DNA from: Clarireedia homoeocarpa
Lineage: Eukaryota > Ascomycota > Leotiomycetes > Helotiales > Rutstroemiaceae
Length of the DNA stretch: 64,000 nt
Direction: 5' to 3'
Assembly (NCBI GenBank): GCA_001465935.1
Contig: LNKV01000043.1
Span: 242,298 to 306,297 of the forward strand
Numbering within the stretch: position 1 is the stretch's first letter; every line of letters starts with the position of its first letter. The notes under the pieces were generated by a model that saw only the letters and a list, made by a program, of their open reading frames with translations, was not told where the DNA came from and searched no databases. Position numbers and translations under genes: made by a program. Below, piece by piece: positions 1 through 9,842 of this stretch.

Positions 1-149
1 AGTACAGCTGTAGGTGACGCAGGATAATTTAGGGTTAAAAACTCATTGTATTATCTTGCGCAAAGAGAGAAGAGAGAATCTCTCTTGCTTGCTAACTATA
101 TAAGCTTGGAACTCCGGCAGCTCCGGCGGCTGTAGCCACTTTGAGAGCC

Positions 150-205
150 CGGCCATGCCCGGCCATGCCCAGCTATGCCCAGCTGCGTTCAGCTATGTCC
201 AGACA
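150..205. repeat. short degenerate tandem repeat at 3' end of the HNH gene
   Basis: About five imperfect copies of a 10-base unit related to CCGGCCATGC or CCAGCTATGC lie just downstream of the HNH gene stop (the gene is on the minus strand). I see no coding or regulatory role; it is probably simple-sequence slippage. Confidence 0.6.
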
Positions 206-215
206 GATTTGTATG

Positions 216-1661
216 CTACAGGTCCGACTCTTCCTCCTTCAGCTCATATCCCATAAAACTATAATATCGCTGCACATCTGCAGGACCCATCACCTGATCG
301 CTATCCCGAATATACGTAGCCCATGCCTCTTCCTCGGACCATTTATTGTCTAGATCCGATCTCAACCGCTCCTTCTGAAGCCAGGCATACCTCAACGAGT
401 CAATGCCTTCCGTGCATGTTGGCGTAGAGATTGCCTTTGATGATTCGGTACTGTCACTGCCCTCGTGAGCTCGTTCACCCGCGGAATCATCCCTCCTTTG
501 TCGCTTGTGACGTCGGCCCCTTTCATATGCCCCACCCTCGATTTCCGCTTCAGATCTTCTCCTCTGTCTCTTCGTAGGGCTTCGACTCCTTGATTTGAAT
601 CCTCCCGGAACCAAACTCTTGCAGTCTGCAGCACTGAGAATGTTTGGTCCAGACGGGGTTGATATCGTTGTGCCAATCAATCTTCGCTCCACACCAACCC
701 TGAGAAAACCGGTCAGCAGAGTAAACATTGACCATGCAAACCGAGCAAATAAGAATGCCATATCAACGTCAGGAATCGCTTTCAGGCGAACATTGTGATG
801 CAGCATTCCTAGCTCTCGTGAAGCCATCAGCAAATGCGCCACGATGGGTATCTCCCTTTCCGTGATGCTCTTGCTCTTCTTCGGCACGAAAACGAACTTA
901 TGGGCGTCGAAATGGGTGTGGAGATCCTGGCGTAATAGTAGAGCGTTCGCAGTGTCTTCTAAGGGGCCTTGGGAAACAAGAAGAGGATTCAGATTATATC
1001 GTGACATCTCGTTGCGTTGGAACCACGCGTCCTCGCTCCTGGGACAGAGATGCGCTACCTGTGTGCCCTCCGTGAATCCACTCATCCGACACGACTGGTC
1101 CCTAATAAAAACCGCTGCACTCAGGGATGATATTGCTGTAAATCTACTGTTTTGCGCCGAGGGTATGTTGTCGTGATTTGTTTGCCAGCATGGATGCAGG
1201 CCTTCGTGGGGAAAGGTCCATTCCCTAAACGTCGGGACGATCGCATACGGAATTTCGAGGGAGGAGTTGGGAAGGTAGAAGTAGTAGTCGCGCTCGCAGA
1301 GTATGTCGCCGTATGTGAGAGTCGATTTGGCTCCGTCAATTGTCGTGGTAAACCAGCCTTCCCATCGATTGCCGCTAATCACCCCACAGGCAGCATGTGC
1401 CACACCGTACTCAATTCCCCCTGCAGGACAGTCCGGCGCAAAGAGAGTAAGGAGCACATTGCTCGAGTCTGGATAGTGAGGATGTCGGAAGCGTATTTGA
1501 TGATGCGGGTTCACGGAGATCGAGGGAGGTCGCGACGCGGCGGGAGGAAATGTGGAGGGATCTTGAGCTTCTGCACGAACCTCAATTGCAAAGACACGAT
1601 CTTCAATTGCCGGAGTGCGCGAAGGATTGGGATTATTGTTTCGATTAATATTGGTCTCCAT
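216..1661 (-). CDS. HNH-nuclease-domain protein (fungal HNH_2 type)
   Basis: A single-exon gene for 481 residues. The centre carries the fungal HNH arrangement: a Cys/Gly strand near residues 191-195, an AHL motif at 203-205 (first His), an Asn in a NALLL segment near 239 (middle N), and DLHTHFD at 246-252 (final His), followed by a hydrophobic FVFVP strand. About 180 residues of variable N-terminus precede it. The C-terminus is rich in Arg/Lys/Ser, with stretches such as SPTKRQRRR and KRQRR that look like nuclear localisation signals, and ends in an acidic tail. Such proteins are numerous in filamentous fungi and their substrate is unknown; nuclease activity is inferred from the retained H-N-H residues only. 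The ATG at 1661 is preceded by an AT-rich leader and the frame is open to the stop without an intron. Confidence 0.82.
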   Translation of the reverse strand: METNINRNNNPNPSRTPAIEDRVFAIEVRAEAQDPSTFPPAASRPPSISVNPHHQIRFRHPHYPDSSNVLLTLFAPDCPAGGIEYGVAHAACGVISGNRWEGWFTTTIDGAKSTLTYGDILCERDYYFYLPNSSLEIPYAIVPTFREWTFPHEGLHPCWQTNHDNIPSAQNSRFTAISSLSAAVFIRDQSCRMSGFTEGTQVAHLCPRSEDAWFQRNEMSRYNLNPLLVSQGPLEDTANALLLRQDLHTHFDAHKFVFVPKKSKSITEREIPIVAHLLMASRELGMLHHNVRLKAIPDVDMAFLFARFAWSMFTLLTGFLRVGVERRLIGTTISTPSGPNILSAADCKSLVPGGFKSRSRSPTKRQRRRSEAEIEGGAYERGRRHKRQRRDDSAGERAHEGSDSTESSKAISTPTCTEGIDSLRYAWLQKERLRSDLDNKWSEEEAWATYIRDSDQVMGPADVQRYYSFMGYELKEEESDL

Positions 1662-2398
1662 CTAATAGTGATATTGTGGTCAATGAAAGAAAAGGTCGCG
1701 GCAAGGACTGAAAACACACAGAAAACGCGTGGGTGAGATTATAAAAAAATGGTGGAGATGACTTGGATTGTGCATGAGGCCCATGAAGATATTTACATAG
1801 TGGGCAACGCTAAGAAGCGAGCATGTGACCCTTACAGAACCACCCAGTTTACTCACACGGGACGGGACTAGTAGAGCTTAGTCAGCAAGACTTTCACCTC
1901 GCCAGCTTAGCCAAATGGTGCCATATTCCCACTTGGCAACAAAACAGTGATCCTTTGGGCAATAATATAATTGTCGACTAGAACCTTGAAGCTTGATTTT
2001 AGGACTGCTGGGTCACAGAAGACGGTAGTTCTTCGAGATCGATTTTGTCAGCGTGACATGTGACTTTCAGCCCCTATTTTGGCAGCTACTTTGTGATCAC
2101 AGTCCGACTTGTTTCCTAGTTTTGGGGTCAGAAAGGCACCTCCTACCTGCCTGGCAGATGGTCGATGTTCGAATATGGCAACATCGAAAGCTCGTAGTCT
2201 GCTTTTCGTAAGGCAATGGCGGCTGAAAGGCTGTATATGGTGTGCTTTGGTCTGCAATCATTCACAAATCCGCATCATTCTATAACCATTTTATTTTATT
2301 GACACATTTGCATCCGCAATCTTGCATTACCTTATGTCTTTTCTACAACTCTGGCAATACTTCCGTCCCATTAAGTTCATTGTACTCCCTCACCCATC
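1662..2398. other. intergenic, shared 5' region
   Basis: This lies between the divergent HNH gene (minus) and the small basic-protein gene (plus), so both promoters should lie here. I see no recognisable gene, repeat or RNA. A pyrimidine-rich stretch with CATTACC and CTCACCCATC just before the ATG at 2399 resembles a fungal transcription-start region. Confidence 0.4.
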
Positions 2399-3172
2399 AT
2401 GAACCAGGAGCGGTATTGGAGCCGCGATCACATTGACATAGCCGGCAAAGTACGCATAGTACGGCGGTCCCTCATATTCCTGCTAGAGCAGTTCGAAAAC
2501 ATCGACGTACCCTTTAACTTTAAAACCACCGAATACATACTAAAAGGATTACTCTCTGATATGGACAGCCTCGGAAGGAAAATGCTAGAGAAGCCCGAAC
2601 TCAGCCTCCCTCCATATCTTCCGGATGAATTGAAGAAAGAATTCAATAAGTTGCGTAGTGACATTGGATGGATGGAACGTATCATGGTATTAAGAGGTGC
2701 CGGCATTTTCATCGACGGACGACGTGTCACACTACGAGGATTTTCAGAGAAAGCCGGTCTTGCAATCCGATGGTTATTTGAGACGGGCCCTCACATACTA
2801 TCGCAACGAGCTTTCCGATATCTAAAGGAGGAGCGGCCAGATATCAAAAATGTCAGGATAGTTGTGATGTCTCGAGATGCGCCAGAAAGAAGAAGACTGC
2901 AGCGGCAACTCAAAATCGAATTTGGACCAAAGAGGAAGAAGATCTCAGGAAGGAAGCGTTCCTACTCACATATGGGTATCTTTCCACGAAAATTGGAGTT
3001 TCCCCCTCCTCGAACAAGTCCGAAGAAGCGAGAGGTTCCGTCGATGTTCCGTGATTACAAGTAAGTTTTAAAAGGTTCTGCCGTTTGAATGGTAACTAAT
3101 ATTATAAGAAGAGGGCGAAAAGTATGGGCAACTGGGCCAGGAGTGCCAGAAAGACAGTGCGTTTGTCTATGA
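2399..3172 (+). CDS. hypothetical small basic protein, possible two-exon gene
   Basis: I do not recognise a family. The first exon (2399-3060) encodes about 220 residues: an amphipathic, helical N-terminal half rich in Leu/Glu/Lys, then a strongly basic C-terminal third with RRRLQRQ, GPKRKK and SGRKRS stretches that could bind nucleic acid or direct nuclear import. Read straight through, the frame stops at 3064, but the stop overlaps a perfect GTAAGT donor at 3061. A CTAAT branch-like sequence and a TATAAG acceptor at 3108 follow. Splicing adds about 21 residues and ends at 3172. Either end is possible and I give the spliced one. Confidence 0.5.
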
Positions 3173-4044
3173 GTGTGCGGCATGATATTAAACGGCAGTA
3201 TCTGCAGAGGACCACAAGATGAAATGCGTATCTGAGGATCCCCAGTTGGCTGAGTCCAGACGGAAAAATTGAAGGCAGCTGGACAATGAAACGAATCACA
3301 GCGAGATCATTCCTTGGTAGAGGTTAAAATACATAGCGTTGTTGTATCTAATACGATGATAGAGATCTCTTTTTGTTCTCGTATGTCTCGAGCGAGCAAA
3401 GCAATGCTATATAAAAGTCTCAAACGCCCTGATCTCCTTTCAGCAACATCAGTTGATACTCTAGATCGTGTACGAGATACGAAATATAGATAGAGTATTT
3501 CCCGTGTTCCCGTACCTGCTTCATTTCGTCTTTCCCTCTTCGCGGCTTCCCACACAATCTCTGGCATCCTTTACGCTACCTCTCCTCTCCTCTTCAATGT
3601 TGCTACGTTTCTACATCTTCGTCACACACAAGCTCCTACTCCGGTTGGTTCTACAATCTGGTCAGTTCTGTTATGCTAGTAAACAACTCGGCAAGTTCAC
3701 CATATCTCCTTTGAGCTTCATAAGAATCCATCTCAAGACCCGCATTTACTCTACTTCAAACGGCTTTTCAAATCATATACCACTCACCGATCTCACGAAT
3801 GAGATGATGCTTGCGTCATTTTCAAAGCTCTGAAGATAAACACTCGGGCGGACAAATCAATCCTACCACTGCATATAGCAAGCAGAAACAGAGCTCTTGC
3901 ACCCTTCCATCGCTGGTTATAGAGTCATCTAGTTATTTTTTCCGTAAGTTCTCATTCTACGGCATCTACTTGGCCGTTCCATATTTGTCTCCTGTCAAAT
4001 AAAGAAGCTTAAGCTAATCCCGGACACCCCAAGGTTCGCAAATA
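3173..4044. other. intergenic / leader of the BTB gene
   Basis: No convincing gene. The open frames here have poor codon composition and no domain. The segment 3520-3720 is pyrimidine-rich with repeated CTC and TCTTC runs, as in fungal 5' leaders, and may belong to the untranslated region of the BTB gene that starts at 4045. Confidence 0.4.
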
Positions 4045-4915
4045 ATGAAGACCGAAGAAGCAGTCCAGCCCGTCGTCGTGAACGAAGTTAAGAAACGAGA
4101 GCAGCCCGAGGCAGCAGGTAGTGCAACGAAGAGGCAGAAACCAAACTTCTCGTGAGTAACTTTGAATCCCTGGTATATACTATCATTAAAAATCCACTAT
4201 CCAGGGAAGCAAGTGAATTAGTCACCTTCATTGTCGGACCTCGCAACGCAGAAAAGAGTTTCGTCGTTCATAAGGAGTTTGCATGCTACTACTCACCTGT
4301 GCTCCAAGCCGTTTTCCACCCGGGTGATGACGAGGGTCGAACGCAAACCTATAGATTTCAGGAAGACAGACACGAGCGCACGTTCAAAATGCTTGTTCAG
4401 TGGTTTTATACGCAGAGCATAGACGTACCATGCGAAGAATCTGGTTTTGTATACGACAATAGGCAAATGACCGCAGACAGTGATGCACTTGTCAAGCTTT
4501 GGATCCTAGCAGAAAACTTACATATTCCTTCCTGTCAAGATACGGTGCTTGAAAAACTCAACACCCGACGGATCATGCTTGACGAGCCGGCTTTCGAGTG
4601 TATTCCGTACATCTATCTGGAGGAACACTAATCCCGATAGTAAACTGCGCAAATACTTTTTCGACCTATGCTTTTACGAGCTTAGCCAGGAAGATATTGA
4701 AGGGGGGGCTAGCGGATTACTTTCCGAAAGAACTCCTCATTGATATTGTGAACCGCTACGTAGCTTCGGAGAGCGATGGGAAGCAAGTCGTTAAGAGTGA
4801 AAAATTTCATCGCAAATTTCAAAGTGGTCGGTATCGATGCAATCCACAGCCCCAAATAGAGATCGATGTAGCTGAGTCTGGCGCTTCAAAGCATGTTGTT
4901 ATATGTTTCTTATAG
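4045..4915 (+). pseudogene. BTB/POZ-domain protein gene with two frameshifts
   Basis: Exon 1 (4045-4151) encodes a short charged N-terminus; a 53-bp intron (GTGAGT to CCAG) leads to a BTB domain starting at 4205. The domain shows the usual order: LVTFIVG strand, FVVHKEFACYYSPVLQAVF (the HK of the POZ fold), then a WFYTQ segment and a helical LWILAENL part. The frame stops at 4629 (LEEH then TAA), but the expected continuation (NPDSKLRKYF, FYELSQEDIEGG) is read one frame over. A second shift at a run of seven Gs (4702-4708) moves the rest (LADYFPKELLIDIVNRY and SGRYRCNP) into the third frame, ending at 4915. Removing one base at each site would rejoin the family pattern. It is a recent pseudogene or carries two assembly errors. 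Fungal BTB proteins of this length are thought to mediate protein interaction, possibly with cullin-3; the role of this one is unknown. Confidence 0.7.
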
Positions 4916-6003
4916 GGGGTCATAGTCTCTGCTAGAGTTGAATGAGAGACGGGGATATATCAGGCCGGATATCGTTGCACTGGTGATGGAGATAAAAAGA
5001 CACATGGTTTCTTTGAACAACATATTGTAACTCCTGTTTTGGTGCCATAATACTTCACAAAGGACAAGACCACTATACAGGCACCTAGCAAAATATAGCA
5101 CATCATATCACTTGAGCTGCATATAAACTGATCATCTGTGGAGAAAATGTGTATTTCATTATTTGTGCATGCGACTATGTAAAAAAAAAGAGTAACGAAA
5201 CGAACAGTGAAAGAAAACTCCAGATTCCAGATCCAGTAGGGAAGACAGTGCTGTAGCGATCCAATCCAGAGAAGTGGGATGCTTTCAGGTGAGTAGTGAG
5301 AGTATGATCGCTTTGTGGGATTTGGATTGAGGAGGGGAAAGGGGGGGGGGAGGGGAGGAATGTACGTACGTACCTCAACCGATTGGGTGGAGGGTGTGTA
5401 GTGTGTTGATGGAGGCGAGATATGTATGTATATATGTGTGTGTATATGTGTGTGCCAAGGATCGTGTGGGTAGAAGAGGAGAGGGGAGGGGAGAGGAGGG
5501 GAGGGGAAGTGGAGAAGAGAGGATAGGAGTGGGGAGGGTAAGGAAGCGGTGGAGAGGTAAGGAAAGCGGTGGAGGATAAGGTGGTAAGGGGGTAAGGGGT
5601 TAAGGAGATAGGGGGTGCTTGTGATGAGGGAGTTCAGAATGTACGTACCTCACACAGAAAAGAGCGAATACATCAAAGACAAGAAAAAGTACATGAGACG
5701 TCAACGTCATCCCTTTCAGTGACCAGCCATCCACAAGAAAAAAAAAGGATTCTGAGGAAGAGATTGAGAGAGAAATCCATGGATGCGTGCGATTCCTCAT
5801 AATCCTCCAAGGAGAAAAAAATTCCCACCCTCAAAACCAAACAAGTCATGTCTCGCCGGACAATATGAAGCAAATGACAATTTATCAAATCCCATAACCC
5901 ATGCCATGCCATATCCGACATATGTGCTCAAAAAAGAAAAAAGTAAGACCAACTCTACGGACGAATGTGCTATCTACCTGCTAGAGTGCTAACGTATCAC
6001 TAT
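4916..6003. other. intergenic with purine-rich simple sequence
   Basis: From about 5335 to 5620 the plus strand is almost pure GA/GT: a G run near 5340-5350, a GTATGTATATGTGTG microsatellite near 5420-5450, then repeated GAGGGGA units. I find no gene. The rest is AT-rich 3' flanking DNA of the BTB gene and of the minus-strand gene beginning at 6964. Confidence 0.5.
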
Positions 6004-6964
6004 TTACAGCATCTCCTCATCTTCGCCATGATGCCCTGCTATGTATTCGTTGCTGTATTGGAAGTTTTGGAAAGCTCCGTATCTGCGGTAGAATAGTCAG
6101 TGCGTGATCAAATGCCAAGACATGAATGGGGGGGATCTTGGGCAAATAAGTCCCGGAGTAAGCTTGGCGATGCTCTTCGAATTCGGCAACAGTGAAAGTG
6201 GGATGTACTTACTGATTCTCCATCGATTGCTGCTGATCGATCGACTTTGTCCAATCACCTCCGACGTTGTATACGGGATCTGTAGACTGCTTGTACTGGG
6301 GCCCGCCAACCGCGGTGCCAAAATGAGAGTAAACATCTCTGGCAGGAGTGGCTGAATGCTCGTATTCTCGTGCTGCTAAGAGCTCGTAGCCAGAAGCCAT
6401 ATAAGGCTCAACATTATTCCAGCGCGCATCTCCACCTTGGATTGGTGTTAACGGAGCATGGCTACTACCATCACTCATGGTATCATCATCCATACCATCA
6501 TGTGCCCGAGACATTCTCTCTTCCTGCATCTGACGCTCATACCTTAACTTTGCCATAGACTCTTCTTGTTGGAGGCTGGTGGAAGGCCACTCTCCCAACT
6601 GTTGTGCTAAGGCATGTCCACCGTAGTTTGGTGGGCAGATGCGCCATAACTCAATCAGTCGCATTTGCTGGCCAGCATCTGCGGTTCTGAAGAGCTCAAT
6701 TTGAGAAGGGTATAATGAAGATGAATCAACACCATGTCTTGCAAGTATAATATCTGTAGTGAGCTGGTCGGTCTGCGGTGGTTCAGAAGCTGGTCTAGAT
6801 GGTTGCTGCTTATTAGCAAGATGTGCGGAGTGGTGGTAGTGTTGTGTAATGGAATATGTATATTCTGGTTCAATCTTTGGCTCTTCTTTCGGGGCGACAG
6901 GGGTAGGGGGTTGGAAGGAAAGGTTTCGGGCGAAAAGCGCCGCTAGCTCCTCTTGTGTAGCCAT
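6004..6964 (-). CDS. conserved hypothetical acidic, Gln-rich protein
   Basis: Two exons: 6964-6213 and 6082-6004, joined across an intron with a GTAAGT donor, a CTGAC branch site and a CCGCAG acceptor. The join is in frame and gives 276 residues. Residues 1-60 are disordered and Pro-rich. Residues 75-135 form the best-defined part, with ILARHG, SQIELFRTADAGQQMRLIEL and WRICPP, which looks like a short helical module. The rest is low complexity, with many Tyr, Gln and Asp, ending in GEDEEML. I recognise the style of a Pezizomycotina-specific protein but no named domain; a nuclear or transcription-related function would be a guess. Confidence 0.75.
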
Positions 6965-7343
6965 GACGAAAGTGACGATATGTAGTAATAATAGTGGTAG
7001 CTGAGACGCGAATGTTAGCTGCGATACTCAGGCTCAAGAAATATAAAATACCTGTTTTTGGTTGTGCGAGAGGCGAAAGATGTGAGAATGATAAATAGCG
7101 AAAGATCTGTGGCCTGCGGGAAAGAAGTAGGTGAAGGGAATCGAGTTGTCCGGTCGGGTCGGTCTGAAATGTAAGAAAGCCTAGAGTCAGAGTTGCATGC
7201 AGTGGTGCAAGAAGAACGGAGCAGACTGTGTGGACAGGTGCAAAAGGAGATTTGCTTTGTTTTTATTGACTATGGCTATGTACTTGAGATAAAGGTAGAA
7301 TTACTCAGAGAAGTAGAGAGAGAAGAGAAACGAAGGAATCCTT

Positions 7344-7422
7344 GAGGTGAGAGGTGGAGGTGGAGGTGAGAGGTGAGAGGTGAGAGGTGGAGGTGAGAGG
7401 TGAGAGGTGAGAGGTGAGAGGT
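7344..7422. repeat. GAGGTGA tandem array
   Basis: Repeated GAGGTGGAGGT and GAGAGGTGA units run for about 80 bases on the plus strand. This is a purine-only minisatellite without coding value. Confidence 0.8.
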
Positions 7423-7561
7423 TGATCTGGCGGCGATCGCGGGTACTGGGAGGAAGGCGAGGAGGGATTGTTTGGTAATGGATTATTATTAGCCACGAAA
7501 CGGTGAATGTAGGACCATTCAACAGCCAGCGGGAGAGCTATTGATTGTTGGGGGGTTGGAA

Positions 7562-7662
7562 TAGCAGAGCAGAGGAGAGGAGAGGAGAGGAGAGCAGAGG
7601 AGAGCAGAGTAGAGTAGAGCAGAGGAGAGCAGAGGAGAGCAGAGGAGAGCAGAGGAGAGCAA
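7562..7662. repeat. AGAGGAGAGC tandem array
   Basis: Ten-base units AGAGGAGAGC and variants (AGAGTAGAGC) repeat about ten times. The purine bias of the strand matches the neighbouring GAGGTGA array, so the two together form a roughly 300-bp polypurine tract. Confidence 0.85.
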
Positions 7663-8015
7663 TGAGCACAATAGTAGTCGATGTCGAGTAAGGTGAGTAA
7701 AAAGAAGTGCAAAGATGGAATGGAGGAAGTCTTGAAGGTTATGTACTGCGCGAGGATTTCTTTCGAGTTGCTGAGGAAGGGCAAGGTCATCAAAGGAAGT
7801 CCGCGCTCGCCAGTACTCTTCCGTGACCCTTTCTTTCGTGACCCTTTGGTGACCCCTCTTTGTGATGGAAATAGATGGGGGGGATTTCCGAGTGGATTGA
7901 GTGGGCGAGTGACCTGGTAGAGTGTTAGCGTTGCACCAGGACCATCGGTACCACAGAATTTGCAAAGGTCGAGTTCTTCTGCCAATTAGTCCACGACACG
8001 AGTGTATCCAACCCC

Positions 8016-8072
8016 CCAGTTATTCCAGTTATTCCAGTTATTCCAGTTCTTCCAGTCATTCCAGTTCTTCCC
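8016..8072. repeat. 9-bp tandem repeat (ATTCCAGTT)
   Basis: About six copies of ATTCCAGTT or CTTCCAGTC follow each other. Confidence 0.75.
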
Positions 8073-8248
8073 AGCTCTTTCTCGCCGCGAGAGACAGTTC
8101 ACATTGATCTTCATGCTTATCTTACTTCGTACAGAGGCGTGCATTATGTAGGTACCTGTCTGCGATTCTGTACGAAGAAGTATATCCATCCCTCAACCCA
8201 TCGCCAAGTCTTACAATTTCCCAGACAAAAAGCAATAGCCCTGGACCA

Positions 8249-8338
8249 GTATGTATGACCTCAAAGGTAGAGAAGTAGTATGTATGACCTCAAAGGTAGA
8301 GAAGTCGTATGTATGACCTCCTTAAAGGTAGAGAAGTC
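8249..8338. repeat. three-copy 29-bp direct repeat
   Basis: Copies start at 8249, 8278 and 8307. Each begins GTATGTATGACCTC and ends GGTAGAGAAGT; the third has a 3-base insertion (CTT) in the middle. The near identity suggests recent duplication about 500 bp upstream of the proteasome gene. Confidence 0.9.
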
Positions 8339-8802
8339 GTACCAAATCAAACCTCCTGCCCTTCCTCTCTCAAACGGGTGTCATATTACCGAGTATGTAG
8401 TTTGACCCCAAAGTTCCAGAAATTCCTTTTCCTTCTTCCGTCATTCCTTTGCCTTTGCTGTGCCTCGAGCTCGCTCTCATCGCTCTCATCCGCTCTCATC
8501 GACTTTTTCCCATTATACCCATGTGATTCAGCCACAGGAATGACCTACTGTGGCTCTACCATGAATGCCATTTATCACGTAGGTGGAGCTCGGTGGCTGG
8601 AGGGTGGAGGTACTACTTTCTGCCTTAAGTCCAAGTCCACAACCCCAATCTGACATTAAGAGCCGCCGCCAAACCTAAACGCGTTTCGTGGTGGCCTGGA
8701 GCTCTATGTACAGAAACTCCATAGCTTCACTAAACCTCCATCAATTCATCTTGTTCCTTAATTTTTGAAGCTTCTTGATACCCTCATCCACAATCCGAAA
8801 TC

Positions 8803-9842
8803 ATGGTAAGCTCTACAGCCATTCCTGCTATTTGCCTTGCCTTTGAAAATAAACATTGCTCTAACCTCCCGCTTTCCACCAGACGTCAATAGGTACAGGT
8901 TACGATCTTTCAAACTCCGTCTTCTCTCCCGACGGACGAAACTTCCAAGTAGAATATGCGGTCAAGGCTGTGGAAAATGGAGGAACCTCTATTGGAATTA
9001 GGTGCAAAGACGGAGTTGTTCTTGCAGTTGAGAAAGTCATTACCAGTAAACTGTTGAAGCCAGGAGCCAACAAGCGCATTGCAACAATCGATAGACATAT
9101 GGGTGCTGTAAGTAGCAAGCTTACTCACTCAAGCTTTTGTTTTATGTTGTACTTACTAACACATGATCCCCAGGTATCCTCGGGATTGGTTCCTGATGGC
9201 AGGCACTTTGTTTCCCGTGCTCGCGATGAAGCATCAAGCTGGCGAGACGTTTACAAGACTCCGATTACAACCGCCGACTTAGCTAGCCGAATGGGTGGTT
9301 ATCTCCAAGCATACACCCTCTATTCTTCCGTACGCCCTTTCGGTATCACTGCAATCATCGGTGGCTGGGATTCCGAGGAAGAGCTACCAGTTGATGGACA
9401 AGTAGGCAGCGGGCCATCCATTGGTTCTGGAGGGAAGGTTGAGGGCAAAAAGTACGGTGGCCCAGGTCTTTACATGATCGAGCCAAGTGGACTGTATTGG
9501 GGATATTACGGAGCTGCTACCGGTAAAGGTCGCCAAGTTGCGAAGGCAGAGTTGGAAAAGCTAGATCTTGCTGCGGGCAACCTGAGTTTACAAGAGGGTG
9601 TCAAGGAGGCGGCACGTATCATTTATGTGGCACACGACGACAACAAGGACAAAGAGTTCGAGCTTGAGATGACCTGGATCAGCAATCTTGACGGGCCAAC
9701 AAAAGGAAAACATGAGGAAGTACCAAAGGATATCCTGGAGGAGGCTGAGAAGTATGCGAAGAAGGCATTAGAGGGTGAGGATGATGAAGAAGAAGCGAAG
9801 GATGATGATAAGCCAGCAGAAGGGGACAGAATGGAGGAATAG
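8803..9842 (+). CDS. PRE10: 20S proteasome subunit alpha type 7 (yeast Pre10, human PSMA3 class)
   Basis: Structural subunit of the outer ring of the 20S core; it helps gate substrate entry and has no protease activity. Exon 1 is just the ATG (8803-8805). Exons 2 and 3 are 8883-9107 and 9174-9842, all junctions canonical and in frame. The N-terminus MTSIGTGYDLSNSVFSPDGR and the following QVEYAVKAVENG are the alpha-subunit signature, and DRHMGA-VSSGLVPDGRH matches Pre10. The YSSVRPFG and GYYGAATGKGRQ segments are typical of this subunit. A Gly/Ser-rich loop (about residues 135-160, GSGPSIGSGG) is longer than in yeast, and the C-terminus is a Glu/Asp-rich tail, also typical of alpha7. The product is about 298 residues. 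It stands alone on the plus strand; proteasome beta1 lies 36 kb away in the same window. Confidence 0.95.

Larger units (their letters stand above)
6965..8802. other. intergenic, rich in minisatellite-like repeats
   Basis: This holds several simple tandem arrays, listed separately, between the divergent gene at 6964 (minus) and the proteasome gene at 8803 (plus). The minus-strand open frame that crosses 7305-7985 is mostly a translation of the repeats and I do not accept it. The last 150 bases before 8803 contain the proteasome promoter. No exact copy of the yeast PACE element GGTGGCAAA is present. Confidence 0.45.

Noticed and set aside
3468..3833. Plus-strand frame of 121 codons
   Set aside because: Lies in a pyrimidine-rich leader, rich in Leu/Phe/Ser with no recognisable domain, signal or intron support.
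5394..5579. Plus-strand frame over the GA/GT tract
   Set aside because: Almost entirely Arg/Gly/Glu from simple sequence; no independent support.
7305..7985. Minus-strand open frame of 226 codons
   Set aside because: The C-terminal two-thirds are a translation of the polypurine tandem repeats (Leu-Ser-Ser-Ala patterns). The first 25 codons look a little protein-like but have no domain.
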